A stretch of 64,000 nt of DNA from CAYTEO01 sp964436825. Its GTDB lineage: Bacteria > Krumholzibacteriota > Krumholzibacteriia > LZORAL124-64-63. Within the stretch, counting starts at the first letter, position 1. Each line of letters starts with the position of its first letter. A program made the translations under genes and the position numbers. The notes under the pieces were generated by a model. That model searched no databases. It saw only the letters and a program-made list of their open reading frames with translations, and was not told the DNA's origin. The stretch spans positions 1-64,000 of the forward strand of contig CAYTEO010000003.1 of the NCBI GenBank assembly GCA_964436825.1, in the 5' to 3' direction. Below are positions 39,662-50,882 of the stretch, one piece after another.

Positions 39662-42431
39662 GGGCCTCTTCCCAGTTGGCGCCGGTGTGGACGTCGACGA
39701 CCAGGGGGACCGACAGCGCCATCGCCGACTCCATCGTCTCCCGGACGACCGGCTCGACGTCCGGCAGCTCGTCGCGGGGAACCTCCAGCAGCAGCTCGTC
39801 GTGGACCTGCAGCAGCAGCAGGGAGCGGGCGCCCGCCTCCCGCAGCCGGCGGTCCAGGGCCAGCATGGCCACCTTGATCAGGTCGGCGGCACTGCCCTGG
39901 ATAGGGGTGTTGACGGCGATCCGCTCCTGCAGGCTGCGGATCCGGTCGTTGCCCGAGTCGATCTCCGGCAGGAGCCGGCGGCGGCCCAGGATCGTCTCGG
40001 CGTAGCCGGTCCGCCGCGCCCGCTCCTTACACTCCTCCACGAAGCGTCGCACGCCGGGGTAGGTCCCGAAGTAGCCGTCGATGAAGGCGGAGGCCTCGCG
40101 CACCGTGACGCCGATCTGGCGGGCCAGGGCGCGCGGCCCCATGCCGTAGATGACACCGAAGTTGATGGCCTTGGCCCGCGAGCGCATCTCGGCGGTCACC
40201 TCGTTCTCCGGAACGCCGGCGATCAGGGCCGCGGTGCGGCGGTGGACGTCGCCCCCCTCGCGGAACGTCTCCCGCAGCGCATCGTCGCCCGACAGGTGGG
40301 CCAGCAGCCGCAGCTCGACCTGGGAGTAGTCCGCCGAGAGGAAGACGTGCCCCTCCTTGCGCGGGACGAAGGCCCGGCGGATCCGCCGGCCACGCTCGCT
40401 GCGGATGGGGATGTTCTGGAGGTTGGGATCGGAGCTGGAGAGCCGGCCGGTGGCGGCGACGGCCTGGTTGAACGAGGTGTGGATCAGGCCCGTCTCGGGG
40501 TTGACGAGCTGCGCGAGGCTCTGGACGTAAGTACCTATCAGCTTGGCCAGCTGGCGGTATTCGAGCACCAGCTTCGGCAGGGGATGGTCGTCGGCCAGCC
40601 GCTCGAGGACGGAGACGTCGGTGCTCCAGCCGGTCTGCTTCCGCTTGCCGGTCTTCAGGCCGAGCTTCTCGAACAGGATCCGGCCGAGCTGCTTGGGGCT
40701 GTTGATGTTGAACGGCTCGCCGGCCAGGGCATGGATCGTCGCCTCCAGCTCCTGCAGCTCGCCGGTGAACTCCCGCTCCAGGGTGGCCAGCACCGTCCCG
40801 TCGACCATGATCCCGTGGCGCTCCATGCGGAACAGCAGCTCGCAGAGCGGCATCTCGATCTCGAGCAGCAGGTGCTCGAGGGTCGGCTCGGCCGCCAGGT
40901 CGGCGGCGAAGGCGGCGTGGAGGCGCCAGGCGAGATCGGCGTCCTCGGCCGCGTAGACGGCCAGCCTCTCGAGCGGCAGCGACAGGATGTCCCTGACCCG
41001 GTCCCCCTTCTCGAACAGCTCCCCGTAGGACAGGGGGGTGATCCCCAGCCTGTCGCGGGCCAGGGCGTCCAGGCCGTGGCTCCGCCGCCCGGGGTCCAGG
41101 ACGTACGAGGCGAGCATCGTGTCGAACCAGGGCGTGGCCAGGGGGAGCCCGTGGCGGGAGAGGATCCACTGGTCGAACTTGATGTTCTGCCCCACCAGCA
41201 GGCGGTCCCCTGCCGCCAGGACCGGGGCCAGCAGGGGACGGATCCAGGCGAGGTTGTCGACCGTCTCGCCGGCACCGAACAGCTCGCCCTGGGGCCGGGA
41301 GCCGTCGGGCCGCACGAGGACGGGGACGTAGGCGGCCTCTCCCTCGCCCCAGGCCAGGGAGATCCCCACCAGGCGGGCCCGGTCCGGTCGCAGGTCGTCC
41401 GTCTCGGTGTCGACGGCCAGGGGCGCGCCGGCCGGGAGCCGGGCCAGGCAGCGTTCCAGCTCCTCCGGCTTCGCCAGGATCGCGTAGCCCCTCTCGCGCA
41501 GGGACCAGCGGTCGGGACCGTCCGTGGCCCCGCCCGCGGGCACCTCCCCCCCCGCGGCGGCGAGCCGGTCGACCAGGGCCTGGATCTGGCGCAGGCCGAG
41601 CCGTTCCATCAGGGCGCGGGCCTGTTCCGAGGTGGGCAACGACGTCCGCAGCGACTCCCAGTCCAGCTCCAGGGGCACGTCGTCGCGGATGGTGAACAGC
41701 TCCCGGGAGAGCAGGATCTGCTCCCGGTGTTCGGACAGGAGCCGCCGCAGGCGCGGCGTCAGCCCGTCGGCCTGCTCGACATCGGCCAGCAGGCGGTCCA
41801 GGGAACCGAACTGCCTGATGAGCTTGACGGCGGTCTTCAGCCCGATGCCGGGACAGCCGGGGATGTTGTCGCTGCTGTCGCCGGCCAGGGCGAAGACGTC
41901 GATCATCGCCCGCGGCGCGAGGCCGTACTCGCGACGGACGTCGTCGGCGGTCACCTCGGTGACCTCGGTGCCGCGGCGACCCGGCTTGAGCAGGGCGACG
42001 TGGTCGTCCAGCAGCTGGAGGAAATCCTTGTCGCCGGTGTAGAGCCAGGCCCGCCCGGTGACGTCGCGGGAGCGGCGGGCGACGGTGGCGATGACGTCGT
42101 CGGCCTCGACGTCCTGTTCCATCAGGACGGTCACGCCCCAGGCGCCGAGCAGCTCGTGGAGCCGCGGCAGCTGGGCGGCCATCTCCTCGGGCATCGGCGG
42201 CCGCTGGGCCTTGTACTCCGGGTAGAGGCGGTGGCGGAAGACCTCGCCGGGCGCGTCGAAGACGAGGGCCAGGTACTCCGGCCGCCTGGCCTCGATCAGC
42301 CGCAGGACGCTGCCCAGGAACCCGAAGACGACCGATGTCGGCTCGCCGTCGGCGCTGGTCAGGGGACGTCCCGCGAAGGCGTAGTGGGCCCGGTAGATCA
42401 GGGCGGAACCGTCGACCAGGATCAGGGACAT
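39654..42431 (-). CDS. polA: DNA polymerase I
   Basis: 925 aa with all three domains. N-terminal 5'-3' exonuclease (MSLILVDGSALIYRAHYAFA, TGDKDFLQLL, GDSSDNIPGCPGIGLKTAVK). Proofreading 3'-5' exonuclease with intact acids: Asp341 and Glu343 in AVDTETDD, NIKFDQWIL, YAAEDADLAW. Polymerase domain: ATGRLSSSDPNLQNIPIRSE, SADYSQVELRLLAHLSGD, RSRAKAINFGVIYGMG, LLLQVHDELLLEVP. Repairs gaps and removes Okazaki primers. Confidence 0.97.
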   Translation of the reverse strand: MSLILVDGSALIYRAHYAFAGRPLTSADGEPTSVVFGFLGSVLRLIEARRPEYLALVFDAPGEVFRHRLYPEYKAQRPPMPEEMAAQLPRLHELLGAWGVTVLMEQDVEADDVIATVARRSRDVTGRAWLYTGDKDFLQLLDDHVALLKPGRRGTEVTEVTADDVRREYGLAPRAMIDVFALAGDSSDNIPGCPGIGLKTAVKLIRQFGSLDRLLADVEQADGLTPRLRRLLSEHREQILLSRELFTIRDDVPLELDWESLRTSLPTSEQARALMERLGLRQIQALVDRLAAAGGEVPAGGATDGPDRWSLRERGYAILAKPEELERCLARLPAGAPLAVDTETDDLRPDRARLVGISLAWGEGEAAYVPVLVRPDGSRPQGELFGAGETVDNLAWIRPLLAPVLAAGDRLLVGQNIKFDQWILSRHGLPLATPWFDTMLASYVLDPGRRSHGLDALARDRLGITPLSYGELFEKGDRVRDILSLPLERLAVYAAEDADLAWRLHAAFAADLAAEPTLEHLLLEIEMPLCELLFRMERHGIMVDGTVLATLEREFTGELQELEATIHALAGEPFNINSPKQLGRILFEKLGLKTGKRKQTGWSTDVSVLERLADDHPLPKLVLEYRQLAKLIGTYVQSLAQLVNPETGLIHTSFNQAVAATGRLSSSDPNLQNIPIRSERGRRIRRAFVPRKEGHVFLSADYSQVELRLLAHLSGDDALRETFREGGDVHRRTAALIAGVPENEVTAEMRSRAKAINFGVIYGMGPRALARQIGVTVREASAFIDGYFGTYPGVRRFVEECKERARRTGYAETILGRRRLLPEIDSGNDRIRSLQERIAVNTPIQGSAADLIKVAMLALDRRLREAGARSLLLLQVHDELLLEVPRDELPDVEPVVRETMESAMALSVPLVVDVHTGANWEEAHA

Positions 42432-42432
42432 C

Positions 42433-43023
42433 TCAACCGTCCTCGCGCTCGTGTGCTGCCAACCCGTAGAGACGGCGACGGCGGATATAGTCGCCCACGC
42501 CCGGCGGCAGCGCCTGCTCCGGCACGTGGCCGCGGGCCAGGGCCTCGCGGACGTCCGACGAGGAGACGGGGACGTCGAACCCCTCCAGGACGACGACCTC
42601 CCGGTCCCCTGCCACCGGCCCGGCACACGCACGGGGGATGACCACGGGCCGGGCCAGCTCCAGCAGCGCGGCCGGCTCGCGCCAGCGGGGAAGCTGGGCC
42701 CAGGCATCGGCGCCCAGGACCAGCAGCAGCTCGTCCGCGGGCCAGCGGCGCCGCGCCTCGCGCAGCGTCTCGACCGTGTAGCTGGGCCCGGGCCGGGAGA
42801 TCTCCACCGTCCAGATCTCCACGCCGGGACGTCCGGCCAGGGCGATGCGGAGCATGGCCAGCCGGTCGCCGGCCGCCGCCGGGACGCCTGCCTTCAGGGG
42901 AGAACGCGCGGCCGGCACGACGACGACGCGATCGGCGACCTGGCGCCGCAACAGCTCGTCGACGACGGCCACGTGTCCCCGGTGCGGCGGATCGAACGAG
43001 CCGCCGAACAGGGCCCGTCTCAT
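42433..43023 (-). CDS. nadD: Nicotinate-nucleotide adenylyltransferase
   Basis: Transfers AMP to nicotinate mononucleotide. 196 aa; ATG at 43023 overlaps the bamD stop. Signature GGSFDPPHRGHVAVVDELL, LLLVLGADAWAQLPRW, and the C-terminal ISSTxIR-like VPVSSSDVREALARG. Second NAD gene in the window, far from nadB. Confidence 0.94.
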   Translation of the reverse strand: MRRALFGGSFDPPHRGHVAVVDELLRRQVADRVVVVPAARSPLKAGVPAAAGDRLAMLRIALAGRPGVEIWTVEISRPGPSYTVETLREARRRWPADELLLVLGADAWAQLPRWREPAALLELARPVVIPRACAGPVAGDREVVVLEGFDVPVSSSDVREALARGHVPEQALPPGVGDYIRRRRLYGLAAHEREDG

Positions 43024-43781
43024 GACGTCGGCGACGCTGCCAGACGGCGGCCGAGCCCGACGGCCTCGTCGTGGTGGGGACTGCCGGGATGTTCCCGGAT
43101 CAGTTCGTCCAGTCGCTCCCGGGCCGTCGCCGTGTCGGCCAGATCCAGGGCGATCCGGACCCGCTGCCAGAGGACCTCGTCCCGCAGGCCGGTCTCCGTT
43201 TCGGTCTCCAGCAGGCGGTCCAGGACGACGGCCACTGCCTGGGGCTTGTTCAACCGCCGGTAGAGCTCCGCCTGGCCCAGCTTCTTGCGAACGATCAGGT
43301 CGCTGATGGCCGCCAGCTGCTGCTTCACCTCGGGCACCAGCGGCGAGGTGGGGTACAGCTGCAGGAAGCTGCGGAAGCGCTGGCGGGCATCGTAGGCCGG
43401 GGTGATGTCCCGCTCCACCCGGCCAACCTGCAGCAGGTAGGCACGCCCCTCCTGGTAGAGGGCCTCGGGGAGCAGGGGGCTGGTGGGGTACTCCTGGCGG
43501 AGGATCTCCAGCTCGACGGCCGCCAGGGGATACTCCTTCAGCTCCATGTAGGCCATGGCCTTCTCCAGCTCGGCACGATCGGCCAGGGAGTCGGTGGGAT
43601 TGCGCTGCAGGAAGACGGCGTAGGCATCGACCGCCTCGCGGTACTTCCCGGCCGCGCGGAAGGCCGCCGCCCGCTGGTAGGTCCCCACGGGGAACGGCGG
43701 CTGGTAGGTGGCACAGGCGGCCACCAGCAGCAGGAGGGCGGGCAGTGCCCAGCGTGTCGACTGGCGGAGGTGTCCGGTCAC
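43020..43781 (-). CDS. bamD: BamD-like outer-membrane lipoprotein
   Basis: 253 aa, GTG start. Lipobox LLLLVAAC at about residue 23. Five TPR-like units (for example YREAVDAYAVFLQRNPTDSL, YPLAAVELEILRQEYPTSPL, ARQRFRSFLQLYPTSPLVPE) match BamD. Essential partner of BamA. It stands next to nadD and downstream of a secreted hypothetical protein. Confidence 0.88.
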   Translation of the reverse strand: MTGHLRQSTRWALPALLLLVAACATYQPPFPVGTYQRAAAFRAAGKYREAVDAYAVFLQRNPTDSLADRAELEKAMAYMELKEYPLAAVELEILRQEYPTSPLLPEALYQEGRAYLLQVGRVERDITPAYDARQRFRSFLQLYPTSPLVPEVKQQLAAISDLIVRKKLGQAELYRRLNKPQAVAVVLDRLLETETETGLRDEVLWQRVRIALDLADTATARERLDELIREHPGSPHHDEAVGLGRRLAASPTS

Positions 43782-43805
43782 GTTGCGCTCCCGTCCGCGG
43801 CAGAC

Positions 43806-44489
43806 TCAGCTGCCGGTGTTGGCGAAGTAGGCGGCCACCAGGCCGACCAGGGTCCCGAGGACGACGACCTGCTCCAGCAGGGCCTGGGCCCCGCCCGGCG
43901 GGGCATCGGCGCTGGTGAACGGATAGGCCGCCGACTCGACGTGCGAGAGCCGGCCGGCGGGGATCCTGTCCGCGAAGCGATGGACCCGGCGCCGGCTGGC
44001 GACGAGCCGGCCGTCGGGCACGGTCACGATCTTGTACAGCAGCGCCGCGGCGAGTTCCCGCTCGATCCAGCTGCGCCAGAGCCCGAACGTCCGCTGGGTG
44101 GCGGGATAGGAGAGGTCGAGACGCTCGAAACGGTAGCTGATCCGGCAATCCGCCGGCGGAGCCGTGGCGCTCGAGTCCCGTTCCCCGGATAGGTAGACCG
44201 CGATCCCCGCCCGGCTGAGGACGGCGAACAGGATCGGCTCGAACAGGTCCGTCTCCTCGTCGCTGCGCTCGGGAGCCAGCTCGACGGTGCGGCAGCCGGC
44301 GGGCAGGTCGGACTGGATGTCCCGGGCCAGTTCCGTCAGCAGGGCGCGGGCGAGCCAGAGATTCGTCCGGATCGTGTCCCCCGCGGCCGGACCGGCCACG
44401 GCCGGCGCGGTGGCCAGCACGAGCAGGATGACCAGCAGTCCCGCCGCCAGGCGGATCGCTTCCTCAGGTCTGCGTCGTCCCATCGTCAC
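43806..44489 (-). CDS. Unknown secreted or membrane protein
   Basis: I do not recognise this 227-aa protein (GTG 44489 or ATG 44483, overlapping rimO). It has a signal-like N-terminus (AAGLLVILLVLATAPAVAG), a soluble middle with two Cys (PAGCRTVEL, PADCRISYRF), and a C-terminal hydrophobic segment (ALLEQVVVLGTLVGLVAAYF). The part TNLWLARALLTELARDIQSD is reminiscent of outer-membrane accessory proteins that sense or scaffold. Its place between rimO and bamD suggests an envelope role, nothing more. Confidence 0.75.
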   Translation of the reverse strand: MTMGRRRPEEAIRLAAGLLVILLVLATAPAVAGPAAGDTIRTNLWLARALLTELARDIQSDLPAGCRTVELAPERSDEETDLFEPILFAVLSRAGIAVYLSGERDSSATAPPADCRISYRFERLDLSYPATQRTFGLWRSWIERELAAALLYKIVTVPDGRLVASRRRVHRFADRIPAGRLSHVESAAYPFTSADAPPGGAQALLEQVVVLGTLVGLVAAYFANTGS

Positions 44490-45879
44490 GGACAGCTCCG
44501 ATCACGTCATAGGGTGAGACGGCCGTGAAACGGCAGCGGACCACCCGGCCCGGCGCCAGCCCGGCCGCCGGCAGCAGCACGGCACCGTCGAGATCGTAAC
44601 CGAAATGCCAGCTGCGGGCCACGGCCACCTGGGTGTCGTCCTCGCCGGCGGTGCGCTCGCCGGCAAGGAGAGCGACACCCTCGCCGGCCCGGCAGGCCGC
44701 CATGGCGGGTCGCCAGGCCGCGACCGGCTCGATGGCGTCGACGACGCAGTCGTGGTCCTGCCCCAGGCGGGTCCGCTGCCGGTCCAGGGCGATGTCGTGC
44801 TGGAGATCCAGCAGTCGGGCCTCCCGGTCGGCCACCTCCTCGGGGTCGGGCCGCCCGGGCAGGTCCGCCGCGGGAGTCCCCGGTTCTGGAGAATAGCGGT
44901 AGGTCCCCAGGTGGTCAAACTCGACGGCGGCCAGCAGGTCCAGGGTCCGCTCGATGTCCTCCTCCTCCTCCCCGGGGAAGCCGAGCAGGACGGTCGTCCG
45001 CAGCACGAGCTCGGGGCGCTCGCGCCGCAGGGTGCGGAGCTGCCGCTCCAGGACGGCGATGTCGTGAGGCCGGTTCATCAGCTTCAGGACACGCGGGGAG
45101 CCGTGCTGGACCGGCAGGTCCAGGTAGGGGACGACGCGCGGCGTCTCGAGGATCGCGAGCAGCTCCCGGGTGGAGAGCAGACCGGGATAGAGGTAGAGCA
45201 GCCGGATCCATTCGATCCCCGCCACGCCCGACAGCGCCGCGACCAGCTCCGGCAGCCTGGCGCCCGTGTCCCGCCCGTAGTCGCTGCCGTTCTGGGACAC
45301 CAGGACGAGCTCGCGGACGCCGCGGTCGGCCAGGTGCCGCGCCTCGTCGACCAGCTCCGGCACGGGCCGGCTGCGCTGGACGCCGCGCATCAGCGGGATG
45401 CTGCAGAAGGCGCAGCTGAAGTTGCATCCCTCGCTGATCTTCAGGTAGGCCACGTGCGGCGGGGTCAGCAGGGGGCGGTCCCCCAGGCCCTCGTAGGCGA
45501 CGGCGTCCGGCCGGGTTGTCGGGACGGCAGGTCGTTCCGCGGCGACGGCGTCGACGAGCAGGTCGAAGTTGCCGACGCCGCCCAGGACGTCGATCCCCGG
45601 GAACCGCCGCCGCAGCGCCTCCCCTTCCCGCTGGGCCAGGCAACCGGTGACCACCAGCAGCCGGTCGCCCTTGCGCGCCAGGAGGTCCTCGATCGTCTCG
45701 TAGGTGTCGCGCCGGGCCGCCTCGATGAAGCCGCAGGTGTTCAGGACCCAGACGTCGGCTTCGTCCGGGGTGGCGGCGGCCGCCATCCCCCGCCGGGCGA
45801 ACCGCCCCAGCAGGGCCTCGCTGTCCACCAGGTTCTTGTCGCAGCCCAGGGTCAGGGCGAAGACGCGGCGCCCTCTCAC
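44464..45879 (-). CDS. rimO: Ribosomal protein S12 methylthiotransferase RimO
   Basis: Radical-SAM enzyme methylthiolating Asp of uS12. 471 aa. N-terminal [4Fe-4S] cysteines in LGCDKNLVDSEALLG, LNTCGFIEAA and VTGCLAQREGE; radical-SAM motif SEGCNFSCAFCSIPLMRG; C-terminal TRAM domain (about 400-465). LGCDKNLVDSE favours RimO over MiaB. The RimO motif usually reading AQDTT is SQNGS here. Overlaps ftsK by 4 bases. Confidence 0.92.
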   Translation of the reverse strand: MRGRRVFALTLGCDKNLVDSEALLGRFARRGMAAAATPDEADVWVLNTCGFIEAARRDTYETIEDLLARKGDRLLVVTGCLAQREGEALRRRFPGIDVLGGVGNFDLLVDAVAAERPAVPTTRPDAVAYEGLGDRPLLTPPHVAYLKISEGCNFSCAFCSIPLMRGVQRSRPVPELVDEARHLADRGVRELVLVSQNGSDYGRDTGARLPELVAALSGVAGIEWIRLLYLYPGLLSTRELLAILETPRVVPYLDLPVQHGSPRVLKLMNRPHDIAVLERQLRTLRRERPELVLRTTVLLGFPGEEEEDIERTLDLLAAVEFDHLGTYRYSPEPGTPAADLPGRPDPEEVADREARLLDLQHDIALDRQRTRLGQDHDCVVDAIEPVAAWRPAMAACRAGEGVALLAGERTAGEDDTQVAVARSWHFGYDLDGAVLLPAAGLAPGRVVRCRFTAVSPYDVIGAVRDDGTTQT

Positions 45880-48246
45880 TGGTCGTCACCGCCCTGCTCC
45901 GCCTCGAGGGCGTCCAGCTCGTCGGGTCGCATCAGGACCTCGCGCGCCTTGCTGCCGACGAACGGCCCGACGACCCCGGCCCTCTCCAGCAGGTCCATCA
46001 GCCGGCCGGCGCGGGCGTAGCCGACCCCCAGCTTGCGCTGGAGCATGCTCGTCGATCCGTGCTGGGAACGGACGACGATCTCGCGCGCCCGCTCGAACAG
46101 CGGATCCATCTCCAGGTCCTCGTCCCCGCCGGCGGCCACCGCGTCTGACAGGTCGATCCCATCGTCCCGGGCGGCGCAGGACCGCCAGTGTTCGGCCACG
46201 GCCTCGCACTCCTGGATGTCGACGAAGGCGCCGTGGACGCGCCGCGGCTTGGCCCTGCCGGGCTGCAGGTAGAGCATGTCCCCCTTGCCCAGCAGCTGCT
46301 CGGCGCCGTTGGTGTCGAGGATCGTGCGGGAGTCGTTGCGCTGGATGACCCGGAAGGCGATCCGGCAAGGGATGTTGGCCTTGATGACGCCGGTCAGCAC
46401 GTCGACGCTGGGCCGCTGGGTGGCCAGGATCAGGTGGATGCCGATGGCGCGGGCCTTCTGGGCCAGGCGGGTGATCGGCAGCTCGATCTCCTGGCCCAGC
46501 TGGACCATCAGGTCGGCCAGCTCGTCGACGATGCACAGCAGGTAGGGCATCGGCTCGCTGACGGTCTCGCCGTCGGCACCGGCGATCTCGCCCTCTGCCA
46601 CCTTCCGGTTGTACGCCTCGATGTTGCGCACCCCGTGGCGGGCCAGGCGGCGGTAGCGCTGGTCCATCTCCGCCTCCAGCCACTTGAGGGCGCGCAGCGC
46701 CTCCTTCGGGTCGGTGATGACCGGGTGCAGCAGATGGGGGATCCCGTTGTAGACGTTCAGCTCCAGCATCTTGGGATCGATCAGCAGGAACCGGACCGTC
46801 GCGGGCGAGCAGCGCAGCAGGAGCGTGGTGATCATCGCGTTGACGCAGACGCTCTTGCCGCTGCCGGTGGCGCCGGCCACCAGGAGGTGGGGCTGGGCGG
46901 CCAGGTCGATGACGACCGGTTCGCCGAAGACGTCCTTGCCGAGGACGATGTCCAGGGGCGCGGCCATCCGGTCGGCGGCGTCGACGAAGACCTCCTTGAG
47001 GTAGACCGTCTCCTGGACGGGGTTGGGGATCTCGATCCCGACCGCTGCCTTGCCCGGGATGGGGGCCTCCATGCGGATGGAGCGGGCCTCCATGGCCAGG
47101 GCCAGGTCGTTCGCCCGCCGGACGATGGCGTTGACCGTCACGCCGGGCGCCGGCTTGAACTCGTAGGTCGTCACCACGGGACCGGGACGGACCTCGCTGA
47201 CGCTCCCCTCGACGCCGAAGGACCGCAGCTTCTCCTCCAGCAGGTCGGCCGCGGCGTGGAGGTCGTCGGCGGAGATCTGGGCCGACGACGCGGGCGGGTC
47301 GGTCAGCAGGGAAATATCGGGCAGGGGCAGTTCCCCGGCTTCCTGCGCGTCCGGGCGCGCCCGGACGGCGGTGCTGATCGAACCGCCGCCGCGCCGCCGC
47401 CGCGTCGTCACGACGGGGGCGGGAGCTTCCCCCGCCCCGGCGGGCGCCTCGGCTGGCGGTGCGTGGACCGTCCTGGGCGACGACGGGGCCTCCTCCCCGC
47501 CGGCACGGTCGCCGACCTCGTCCGCCGCCGGTCCCTCCTCCCGGGACCAGGATCCTGCTTCCTCGTCGGGTTCCTCCGGCCGGAGGCGGTCGACCGCGGA
47601 GCGAACGAGCCTCCCCCCCGCCGCGAGCAGCAGCCGGGGGATCCGGGCCAGCGAGCGGCCGAGCCGCACCGTACCCCCGGCGAGCCTGCGCAGACCGTCT
47701 CCCGCGAGGCCGAGCAACCCGCGCACCGGTCCCAGCCACGGCTCGAGCCAGATCAGGCCGGCGACGAGCAGGGCCGTCCCCAGGAAGAGCAGGGCACCGG
47801 CCCGACCGACCAGGGAGGTGACCCCGGCGGCCAGGTAGAACCCGACGACGCCGCCCCAGCGCGCGGCGGCGGCCGTCGACCCGGCCACGCCCCCCTCGCA
47901 GCCCAGCCAGGCCACGGCGGCGAGGACCACCAGCCAGCTCCGCCCCTCCCACCGCTGCAGGGGCCAGTCCCCGCGCACCAGGTGGGCCGCCCCCCGCCAC
48001 GCCAGCCAGAGCGGCAGCCACCAGCACCAGGCGGCGCCCAGCAGGGACCGCAGGGTGAAGCCGAGCAGGCCGCCCAGGGGACCGCTGAGCTGGCCGCCCC
48101 GCCAGACGGCTTCCCGCGGTGCGGTTCCCGTCAGGACGTCCCACCAGCCCACCGTCTGCTCCCGCAGGGCCAGCAGCAGGTAGACGGCCACCGTCAGCTG
48201 CAGCAGCCCCACCAGCCGGGGCGGCAGGCCGGAACCCGTCCCCCTG

Positions 48247-48269
<23 letters not shown>
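45876..48269 (-). CDS. ftsK: DNA translocase FtsK/SpoIIIE
   Basis: 797 aa, GTG start overlapping accC by 23 bases. Four or five N-terminal membrane helices (to about residue 175), a Pro/Ala/Glu linker, then alpha/beta motor: DLLEEKLRSFGVEGSVSEVR, Walker A GATGSGKS at about 466-473, RFLLIDPKMLELNVYNGIPH, CIVDELADLMV. C-terminal winged-helix gamma domain (STSMLQRKLGVGYARAGRLM, LLERAGVVGPFVG). Pumps chromosome ends across the septum and activates XerCD at dif. Confidence 0.96.
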
Positions 48270-49632
<1,363 letters not shown>

Positions 49633-49687
49633 GTTCTCTCTCCCGGGACTGGGACGACGGTGCCCGCGAACCGGCCTCCGGACGGCA

Positions 49688-49712
49688 GGGCGCTCCCGCC
49701 CGGGGAGCGCCC
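49688..49712 (-). promoter_or_regulatory. Hairpin between accB and accC
   Basis: Perfect 10-bp stem GGGCGCTCCC/GGGAGCGCCC with a 5-base loop and no U-run. It sits in the accB-accC gap and could set the ratio of the two messages, as AccB is usually needed in excess. Confidence 0.45.
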
Positions 49713-49732
49713 TCCTGTGCCGGACTGCGGGA

Positions 49733-50206
49733 TCAGAGCGGTTCGACGAGGAAGAGCGGCCCCTCCGCCTCGACGGGCTGGGCGTTCTCGACCAGGATCT
49801 CCTTGATGACGCAGGGGAACTCCGCCTCGATCTCGTTCATGACCTTCATGGCCTCGATGATGCAGAGGGTCTGGCCCGGCTGGACGGTGTCCCCCACCTG
49901 GACGAAGGGGTCGGCGTCGGGGGCCGGGGCGCGGTAGAAGGTCCCCACGATGGGCGAGCGGATCTCCTTCCACTTCGCCCGCGTGGGATCGGCCGGGGCG
50001 GGGGCCGTCGCCGGCTCCGGCGACTGGACCGCCGCCGGCGGTTGCGGCGCCGGGGAGGCGGCAGGCGCGGACATGACGACGGGGGCCGCGACCGCCGTGG
50101 CGTGCTTCTGGATCCGGATCGTCGTGTCCTTGCTGGTGATCTCCAGCTCGTCGATGTTGCTCTCCTCGACCAGCTTCACCAGTTCGCGAACCTTGGCGAG
50201 ATCCAT
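49733..50206 (-). CDS. accB: Biotin carboxyl carrier protein
   Basis: 157 aa. N-terminal DLAKVRELVKLVEESNIDEL, Pro/Ala linker (about 45-78), biotinyl domain with IRSPIVGTFYRAPAPDADPF and the biotinylated Lys121 in EAMKVMNEI. Carries CO2 between AccC and carboxyltransferase. Start ATG 50206. Confidence 0.97.
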   Translation of the reverse strand: MDLAKVRELVKLVEESNIDELEITSKDTTIRIQKHATAVAAPVVMSAPAASPAPQPPAAVQSPEPATAPAPADPTRAKWKEIRSPIVGTFYRAPAPDADPFVQVGDTVQPGQTLCIIEAMKVMNEIEAEFPCVIKEILVENAQPVEAEGPLFLVEPL

Positions 50207-50233
50207 GGTCTCCCTTTCGATGTCGGTCGCGGG

Positions 50234-50791
50234 TCAGACCCGTCCGAGGTACTTGCCGCTGCGGGTGTCGACCTTGACGACCTCGCCCTCATCGATGAAC
50301 AGCGGCACCTGGACGACCAGGCCGGTCTCCAGGGTCGCCGGCTTGGAGCCGCCCTGGGCCGTGTCGCCCCGCACTCCCGGATCGGTCTGGACGACCTTCA
50401 GCTCCACGGTGACCGGCGGTTCGACGGTGATGGGCTGGCCGTCACGCAGCAGCATGCTGACGGTATCGCTCTCCTTGACGAACTTGGGCAGGTCGCCCAG
50501 GCGGTCGCGCGGCAGGGAGATCTGCTCGTACGTCTCCAGGGACATGAAGGTCATCATGTCGCCGTCGGTGTAGAGGTACTGGTAGTCGCGCCGCTCGAGA
50601 CGGACCTCCTCGACCTTCTCCCCGGCCCGGAACGTCTCCTCGACGACCTTGCCGGTCTCCACCTGCTTCAGCTTCGTCCGCACGAACGCCGCGCCCTTGC
50701 CGGGCTTGACGTGCTGGAACTCGACGATGGTCCACAGGGCACCCTTGTGGTTCAGGACCATCCCGTTGCGGAAATCACTCGTGTCGGCCAA
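50234..50791 (-). CDS. efp: Elongation factor P
   Basis: Rescues ribosomes stalled on polyproline. 185 aa from a TTG at 50791 with GGAGAGG; the longer frame has no ribosome site. Begins ADTSDFRNGMVLNHKGALWT; the modified-residue loop is VKPGKGAAF with Lys32 (so not an Arg-type EF-P). Ends with DTRSGKYLGRV. The nearby Pro-rich proteins (AccB linker, TPR protein, TonB-like) are natural clients. No epmA/epmB lies nearby. Confidence 0.95.
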   Translation of the reverse strand: MADTSDFRNGMVLNHKGALWTIVEFQHVKPGKGAAFVRTKLKQVETGKVVEETFRAGEKVEEVRLERRDYQYLYTDGDMMTFMSLETYEQISLPRDRLGDLPKFVKESDTVSMLLRDGQPITVEPPVTVELKVVQTDPGVRGDTAQGGSKPATLETGLVVQVPLFIDEGEVVKVDTRSGKYLGRV

Positions 50792-50846
50792 AGTCCCTCT
50801 CCTTGGTTGTCGCCGCGGCCCGGCGGGCCGCTGCCGCTCCAGGTCA

Positions 50847-50875
50847 TTGATACCACGCCGCCCCCGCGGGGGCAA
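50847..50875 (-). promoter_or_regulatory. Promoter of efp-accBC
   Basis: TTGCCC (50875-50870), 17 bases, TATCAA (50852-50847) on the minus strand in the 91-base gap after aroQ. The spacer holds a GCCCCCGCGGGGGC palindrome (50860-50873), which overlaps the -35 and may be an operator. Confidence 0.5.
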
Positions 50876-50882
50876 TGCCGGG

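Noticed and set aside
38025..42641. 1538-codon plus-strand open frame
   Set aside because: Lies opposite prfB, coaE and polA; composition is low-complexity Asp/Gly/Val/Arg with no domain. A GC shadow.
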